Positions 57,566 through 64,000 of a stretch of DNA of 64,000 bases are shown here, in pieces. The translations under genes were made by a program, and so were the position numbers. Below the pieces are notes generated by a model that was given only the letters and a program-made list of their open reading frames with translations, ran no database searches and was not told the origin of the DNA. Numbering within the stretch: the stretch's first letter is position 1; the number at the start of each line of letters is the position of its first letter. This DNA comes from Cyanophora paradoxa (taxonomy: Eukaryota > Glaucocystophyceae > Cyanophorales > Cyanophoraceae): contig QPMI01000049.1 in NCBI GenBank assembly GCA_004431415.1, forward strand, positions 124,001 through 188,000. Reading direction: 5' to 3'.

Positions 57566-60500
57566 ATGCCTAGGCAAAGGCGGACTCAGTCGTCCGCCAT
57601 CGGTTTCATCGTGATCGCCCTGCTCGTGCATGTCTGGACGAACATGCCGCTCGTCTCGCGAGCACAGGCGACCCTTGCTCCTGGATCGCCCGGTGCGTTA
57701 TAGCTATAGCTATGTAAATCTTCTCCGCGCACGTTTAATTATAATTTATGCTGTTATCGTTTGTACACGTTTCACCGAGTCGCAGAGTCTATCTGGGTGC
57801 CTGGCCTCTCTACGACAACGTCTCGCTACAATTCCCCGATGCCGGAACCTCGCTTCTATTCATCGGGGGTGCTTTACCGGAGCGGGGCAGGCGGGCTGCA
57901 GTTCGCCGTCGTCGCAGGCTCCAACTCGTCTGACTTCAGCAGCGACGACCGTCTTTATCTCACGACGTACAGGGACACGATCTGGTACTTCGATTTCGGT
58001 ACGAGGCATTTTGCTTGCATGTATTCCTAGATCTTCCAGCTCTGGTTTAATTTCGCTTTCTGTTCACGTCTTTAGGCTTAAGCTTGACGCCGACGCAGAT
58101 TCGGGGCAGTGGGCGGAATCACCCCTGAGGCAGCCCTACAAGGCGATCGCCCCCGCTTGCGCTTGGGACAGCTCGTCTTTCATCTATTGCAGCGGTTTGT
58201 TGCATTGTTAATACTAATATTTTATTCATCATGTTCGATGTGCCGTGCTGTAACTGTCGCACAGGAGGGATGAGTACGCGGCACACGAACGGGATTCGAA
58301 CAGATGTCTGGCGTTTCTCCGTGTCGATCGCGATGGGTGATTCGAATGGGACGTTCGCGCGCTCGATCGAGAGCCTCCCGCCGCTTCCGGGGTTCGGGAG
58401 GGCATTCCACTGCAGCACTTTCTACAACAGCAGTCTCTGGGTTCGTCTGCCGAGCACGAGGGTCCTTCAAGATGATTAGTATTGCGGGGTTTCATTTCTC
58501 CGCAAACCTCATGTGCGTGCACAAATGCGCGCTTGCCCTCAGGTCGTTGGCGGCATGGACGCGGCCTACGATCTTAGAAACGATTTGCTCCGACTGCGTC
58601 TGGATCCCTCCAGCTCCGAACCCGTCGCAGCGAGCGCATTGTGGGAGTCCGTGATTGAGCAGTGGTCCTCGGCCGTCATGTCCCCTCGCTTCTGGGCGGC
58701 ATGTGCCAGAAGCGGGAGCCAGTTTTTCATCGCCGGCGGCGCTGGTGTGGACTATTACGGCCGCCCCGTCGTGTACAGCCCAGGCGTGTTGTGCGTCACT
58801 TCGATTTCATGCGATCACATAATAATTACGATCAGTCGTGAACACGGGAGATAGCTATGGGCGTTCTAGATTTAAACTTGATCATGATTTCTTCATCTAC
58901 GTATACGTAAATTCTACACCATGGGCATTAAAAATCAAATACGTTTTTAATTGATCACTTTCGCGTGTACATATGTCGACGTCCCGGCATTGCGATTACA
59001 GCGTGGTCGATCTGGCCACAATCGCGGAAGCGCCAACGAAAGATTTCAGGCTTCTCGCGGGATCTGCAACGTCTCAAATCGGACGGAGGTACGCCCACAT
59101 ACTCGGCGGATGCGAGGGGTCTCTCTTCCACATCGGCTGGGCTCCCGGGGCGTTCGACCCGTCGTACTCGCAGTACACAGCGCTCGACACGTCTTGTGCG
59201 TCGCGGTCGCGAGTTCTTTTTATGCGCCGCGCTGGCCATGGATGCAGCTTGAATTTCTGCGTGCGCCGTTTGCAGCGGGGATAGCGGCGTCTCAGAGGTC
59301 GACGGTCTTGGCGTGGTTCGGCAGCTACGCAGCAGCCTTCGACTCACTGTCGTCTCCCGATAACTGTACAGTGTACGTACGTACCACGATCGCAACTGAA
59401 CTCTTGCACGTACTCATTCATTGCGCGCTGTACCCCGCGCTCACGCCACTGGGAATGTATGCGCAGAGCGTTTGCCGGTGGTTTCGGCTTTCATCGTTCT
59501 ATTCATCGCGTGGACGGTACGGCTCTCAAACTCTTGCAATTGATCTGAAAATTGCGTTCAAATTTGAATACCATCGCTGCCACTGGGCCAGGTCAAATCT
59601 TGCTGCAAGAAATAACAGCCACTGGCGTCAGCTTTAGTCTCGATGTCTCAACGGCGCCTCTCTCGGTGTCTGCACGGGCTCACTCCTTCTCCTGGGCGCT
59701 GTCATTCGGATTGCCGGCATCGCCCACTTACAGGAATCTGAGCGTTGTCTGCAATGGAGGCGAGACGCAGCGCTCGTGGAATTACGAATTCGAAGCCGGA
59801 TGGACGTCGAAATTCGTGGCCCAAGATGCAGCGTTCGTGGGCTTCCCCGAGCTTCCTATCTCCTACGCCATCGATTGCGTTGCAACGATGCACTACGATA
59901 TGCAAGCAAACTCAACAGCGGGTCAGATAGCAGTCCCTCGAGTCGCGCTGGGAACAGCCTCAAGAACCGTCCAAGATGGTGCGCACCGCACAGGATATTC
60001 CGTCTGTGACTGGCGGGAATTCAGCTAGTTAGTACGGAAAGGCAATCATTATGATATAATTTAAACACGCAGCCCGGACCGTGGCGCGGGCCGAGAACTT
60101 CACGATCGAGGTGCTGAACGACACGGCGGTCGCGGCGGGCCCGTTCGCGTGGGCGCTCTCCGAGGCCGGCGCCCCCGGCTCGCCGACGTTCAAGCGGCTG
60201 GCCGTGACGTGCACGGCGGGCCCCTGGACGGCGTCGGCGGCGTTTGCGGGGCCACTTGTCGCGGGGTCGACGGGCTCGTCGGGCGTGGTGGTGGACGGGC
60301 TGTGGGAGCCGTGGTCATACCGCGTGAATTGCACGGCGACGCTGGAGTACTCGCACGCGGGCGTCACGACCTGGGCCTCGTTCTTGCCAGGTGCGGCACC
60401 GACAGTGCTATCGCTAGCAAGCGCTGTTTTGTATCCGGATATATACGACCCGTGTTCTCGCCGGATCGGGCTGACGATGCGACTGGGGCGTGGTGCGCAG

Positions 60501-63500
60501 CTCCCACGAATTTCAGGGCGGTGCGCGAGGACTCGCTGGTCTTTGCTGTCGACCGGGCGCCGCTGGTGGGAAGCGCGGCGGAGGGCGGCGCCAACCTGAC
60601 GGTCACGCTGCACGGCGTGCGGTGGTCGCTGTCTCGCGGGCTGCACGGCACCCCGCCGTACGTGAGCCTGCTGTTCGTCTGCGTGTGCGACGGGCGGAAA
60701 GCGACGGCGTTCGGGGAGGTTCCGGCGGCGGGCTCGCAGTCGGCGGCGAACGGGACGGTGCACTTCTCGGGGTTGGGGGAGCGGGCGCAGTGTTCGACGT
60801 CGTCACTGAAGTGCGCTGTCGTGCTGACATTCACGTCGGAGAGAAACGAGACTCTCGCAGTGGCGGGGGGTGACGGTGAGCATGCATTTGTGCGCATAGC
60901 ATTCAGTGCTGGAGCTCCCAGATGCATATATAGGTTCCAGTCAGAAGATACGGTTTAATTACACGGCTCCTCTGTAGTTTGTTCCCTCGGGTATGCTAGC
61001 GCTAGATATCGATGATCTGACTGCAAACGTTAACGGCTCCGATCGCGACGGCTCGCAGTCCGGGCTCTCGCGAGGACGATCATCGACGAGCGCGTGACCT
61101 TCGGCGTACAGCCTCTCAGCACGACTTCCATCCGATTCGGCTCGTTTGCGTGGGCCCTGACGCCGCCTCCGGCCGGCTTGAAGCTTCCAGCGACGCCTGC
61201 ATACACGAATCTCACCGTTGATTGCATTGGGGCCGGCGAGCAGCAGTCGTGGAGTCTGCCGTCGTCGCCTGCAGTCGTTGGCGCAACGACGTCGGCTCAG
61301 CAAGCGACCCTAACTGGCTTCTTCGAGACTCCGGTCGCGTACCCGATTAACTGCACGGCGGTGCTGCGCTATGACGTGTACGGTGACGCGGCCACCGGCT
61401 TGGCCGTGGGCGCGGCCTCGACAATGTCGATCGCCGGTGCGCAATGTTGCTGCAACATTAATATCTAGGACTTCGTTGTGTGCATCGCGCTGCCGCCTGC
61501 AAACATCCATCCTCTGATAACCGATGGTGCGGCCGCGACACGCGATGCAGCCCGGACCGTGGCGCGGGCCGAGAACTTCACGATCGAGGTGCTGAACGAC
61601 ACGGCGGTCGCGGCGGGCCCGTTCGCGTGGGCGCTCTCCGAGGCCGGCGCCCCCGGCTCGCCGACGTTCAAGCGGCTGGCCGTGACGTGCACGGCGGGCC
61701 CCTGGACGGCGTCGGCGGCGTTTGCGGGGCCACTTGTCGCGGTGTCGACGGGCACGTCGTCGGGCGTGGTGGTGGACGGGCTGTGGGAGCCGTGGTCGTA
61801 CCGAGTGAACTGCACGGCGACGCTGGTGTACTCGCACGCGGGCGTCACGACCTGGGACTCGTTCTTGCCAGGTGCGGCAGCGACAGTGCTATCGCTAGCA
61901 AGCGCTGTTTTGTATCCGGATATATACGACCCGTGGTCTCGCCGGATCGGGCTGACGATGCGACTGGGGCGTGGTGCGCAGCTCCCACGAATTTCAGGGC
62001 GGTGCGCGAGGACTCGCTGGTCTTCGCTGTCGACCGGGCGCCGCTGGTGGGAAGCGCGGCGGAGGGCGGCGCCAACCTGACGGTCACGCTGCACGGCGTG
62101 CGGTGGTCGCTGTCTCGCGGGCTGCACGGCACCCCGCCGTACGTGAGCCTGCTGTTCGTCTGCGTGTGCGACGGGCGGAAAGCGACGGCATTCGGGGAGG
62201 TTCCGGCGGCGGGCTCGCAGTCGGCGGCGAACGGGACGGCGCACTTCTCGGGGGTGGGGGAGCGGGCGCGATGGGCAACGGTGACATGCGTCGCTGTTCT
62301 AACCTACACGACGGAGACAAATGCATCAAGCGTTGCTACCGGAGCATTAGGTAAGGGTTGATAAATCGATGCATTATCTAAATATTACTTGTTGTTATTT
62401 GACATTTCTCTCTCGCCGTCAGAGCAATTCGCGCCTTCGCAGTCGCCGGAAATTGTTCCGACACCGTCGGCTCACGTTTGCGAAGCGGTTCCAACGTTGA
62501 CACCGGCACCGGCGCCGAGTCTACTTCCAGCGGTCAACGCTCCGAGCAATTATTCGAACAATTTCACCGCAATTCCCGTGAGTGCAGGACGACTTTTCGT
62601 TTTACACACGTGCACGGCGCCGGCGTCTAGATCTGCAAATTCGATTTCGAAATCTGACGATCCATTCCTTGCGAATCAGATTGCGAGCCCTTGCCCCTGT
62701 ATTTGCCCATCAGAATCTTCTTCTAACCCTTCGCCTAGTCCGTCGCCAAAAGTGCGCTCCCTCTCCAATTGAAGCCTTAAATAGCGCTGCTTATTTTTAT
62801 GAGGCCGCGCTTAAAGCTTGCTGCAGGCTGCGTTGGAGATCGATCGCCTTGTGATTAACGGGGTTGAGTACAACATTAGCGTTTCTGGCAAAGACTCCGA
62901 AATCGTCGTGCTTCTTTCGCAGCCAATCGAGCCAACGCTTGTGCGGGTGCGCTCGCAATCGGATCGCGCGCGCGCGCCAGCCCGGCAGGTGGCTTTCATA
63001 TCGATACCGGCAATTCCTTACATTTCATTTGTCCAGGTAAACGGCAGGATCGAGGCCGTCACCCTCAATGTATCCGGAATTCCAGTGAGTGTGAAGTTCG
63101 TTTTCTCGTGAGCTGCGTCGACACTCACTGCCTCGCCTGCGGCGACAACGCGCAGGCCGGAGAGCCGATTCGCCTCTTCCTGGCCAACGAAACCCTCGAG
63201 GTCGAGATGCCCGAGGCATCCGTCCCCGTCGAAGGACAGATACGATTCGGTGAGCAGCACCCGTGCAACTGAAATTAACGAACGCCGATCGAGCTCGTAT
63301 CTGTCGTAACGCCGCGCTCTACAGGACCCGTTTCGAGCTCTGGAAGAGATTCAGATGCGAAGCGGGCTAGCTCTCGCGGTCGATCTCTCCTGTCGTCCGC
63401 CGTTGACGAGGACGGCAATCCGACCGATATCAATGCGTCCGCATCCAACGGCCTCCTTTTCAGCGTCCGCATCAAGTCCTCGGCGAACCGCTTCCCCGAC

Positions 63501-64000
63501 CTCGTGCTTCGAAACGTGCGCGTGCACGTGTTGATTCGTTCATGTCCTCTCTTTCGATGCTCTCTTTCGCGCGCTAGGCGCTGAGGCTCCCGCCGGATCT
63601 CCTGGCGGAGCTCATCGCGCCAAGCGGGGCGTCGGGGACCGGGGGCTCCCCCGCGGCGGCCGCGCCCCAAAGCGTTGGCCATGGGCGGCCGTCGTCGCTT
63701 GCGTCGACATCCGCCTCTGCAGGGGTCGGGCAGAATGTGCGACTTACTTTAGTAGTATTTATGATGTTTTAATCCACCGCAGAGGATCCTTTAACTTAGT
63801 AGTAATAACTTCAACTGTCTGATTTGTCCGCGCGCGCAGGTCGTCATCGGTGTCGCCGTGGCCGTTGCGGCGGCTGCGGCCGCCGCCCTGGTCGGCGCCG
63901 CGCTCGCCATCCGGGCGCGGCGGGCTACTCGGGCGCGGTTCGAGCTCTTCGTCCCGGGCAGCGACGTGAACGTAGACAAGGGCGGCTCGATGTCTCCCGC
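57566..64000 (+). CDS. Kelch-propeller / repeated ectodomain / single-pass membrane protein, 3' end outside window
   Basis: The ATG at 57566 opens a signal peptide (MPRQRRTQSSAIGFIVIALL..., cleavage near SRA-QA). A kelch-like beta-propeller follows: RLYLTTYRDTIWYFDF, YKAIAPACAWDSSSFIYCSG, GGMSTRHTNGIRTDVWRFSV, VGGMDAAYDLRNDLLRLRLD, ARSGSQFFIAGGAGVDYYGR, RRYAHILGGCEGSLFHIGWA. Exons supported by phase: 57566-57692, 57786-57998, 58099-58194, 58265-58440, 58543-58772, 59002-59195, 59276-59370. Next come about six related Cys-containing beta modules of about 110 aa (FSWALSFGLPASPTYRNLSV; PFAWALSEAGAPGSPTFKRL; LHGVRWSLSRGLHGTPPYVS; a second set from 61080), with many N-glycosylation sequons. A Pro/Ser stalk (62420-62760), another beta domain (62820-63110) and a transmembrane helix at about 63840-63910 (VVIGVAVAVAAAAAAALVGA then ALAIRARR) lead to a basic cytosolic start. 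It looks like a surface receptor. No orthologue is recognised. Confidence 0.72.
60069..60789 (+). repeat. Ectodomain module duplication, copy 1 (exon-intron-exon)
   Basis: About 720 bp nearly identical to 61547-62268, offset 1478. It includes the FTIEVLNDTAVAAGPFAWAL exon, the whole intron (about 60391-60509) and the following LTVTLHGVRWSLSRG exon. Differences are scattered substitutions and one 3-bp indel in a TCG run. Confidence 0.93.
61547..62268 (+). repeat. Ectodomain module duplication, copy 2
   Basis: Partner of 60069-60789. Similarity stops sharply at about 62268, where the two copies continue with unrelated codons. The modules just upstream of each copy (59580-59960 and 61080-61440) are homologous but strongly diverged. 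Confidence 0.93.

Noticed and set aside
1-64000. CRISPR arrays, insertion sequences, rRNA genes
   Set aside because: None found. The short tandem repeats lack spacer structure and the window is a eukaryotic nuclear sequence.

Overview
This is a GC-rich nuclear window from a flagellated, plastid-bearing eukaryote. Almost every gene is split by short introns, mostly 48-80 nt. The introns usually start gtgcgc or gtccg, often carry a CTGAC branch-point-like pentamer shortly before a cag acceptor, and sometimes use GC instead of GT as donor. An axonemal dynein heavy chain means motile cilia. A TypA/BipA GTPase has a short plastid-type presequence with a phenylalanine at residue 6 and no signal peptide in front, which suggests a primary plastid. 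Cilia plus a phenylalanine-type presequence point to a glaucophyte such as Cyanophora. This assignment is an inference, not a sequence match.

Layout, left to right: the 3' part of RFT1 (+); a stray 172-bp copy of an RFT1 exon; RPL5 (-) and RPL14 (+) sharing a 130-bp promoter; a 24-bp minisatellite; a mitochondrial rubrerythrin (-); a FUS/TAF15-like RNA-binding protein (+); a LURP-one/tubby-C-like protein (+); an SSXT-WD40 fusion (-); a large unidentified alanine-rich protein (+); plastid TypA (-); a RING-kinase-ubiquitin-like fusion (+); an ABC exporter with a C-terminal cyclic-nucleotide-binding-like domain (-); STRAP (-); a coiled-coil protein (+); a protein with FxPxI/RLY repeats (-) head-to-head with a DNAH10-type inner-arm dynein heavy chain (+, 23 exons); a 3-kb AT-richer intergenic region with hairpins; and a kelch/repeat-domain/transmembrane receptor-like gene (+) that runs off the right edge.

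Genes are packed and mostly divergently paired, with 78-335 bp between start codons, so many promoters are probably bidirectional. Nine gene models (RPL5, RPL14, rubrerythrin, FUS-like, LOR, TypA, RING-kinase-UBL, STRAP, DNAH10) were spliced by hand and close in frame. Their exon coordinates are given in the entries. The window mixes housekeeping functions (translation, N-glycosylation, splicing/RNA binding) with ciliary motility and several unusual multidomain fusions. The most interesting are the RING-pseudokinase-UBL protein, the SSXT-WD40 protein, the ABC-cNMP protein with degenerate NBD motifs, and the kelch receptor whose repeat modules appear homogenised.
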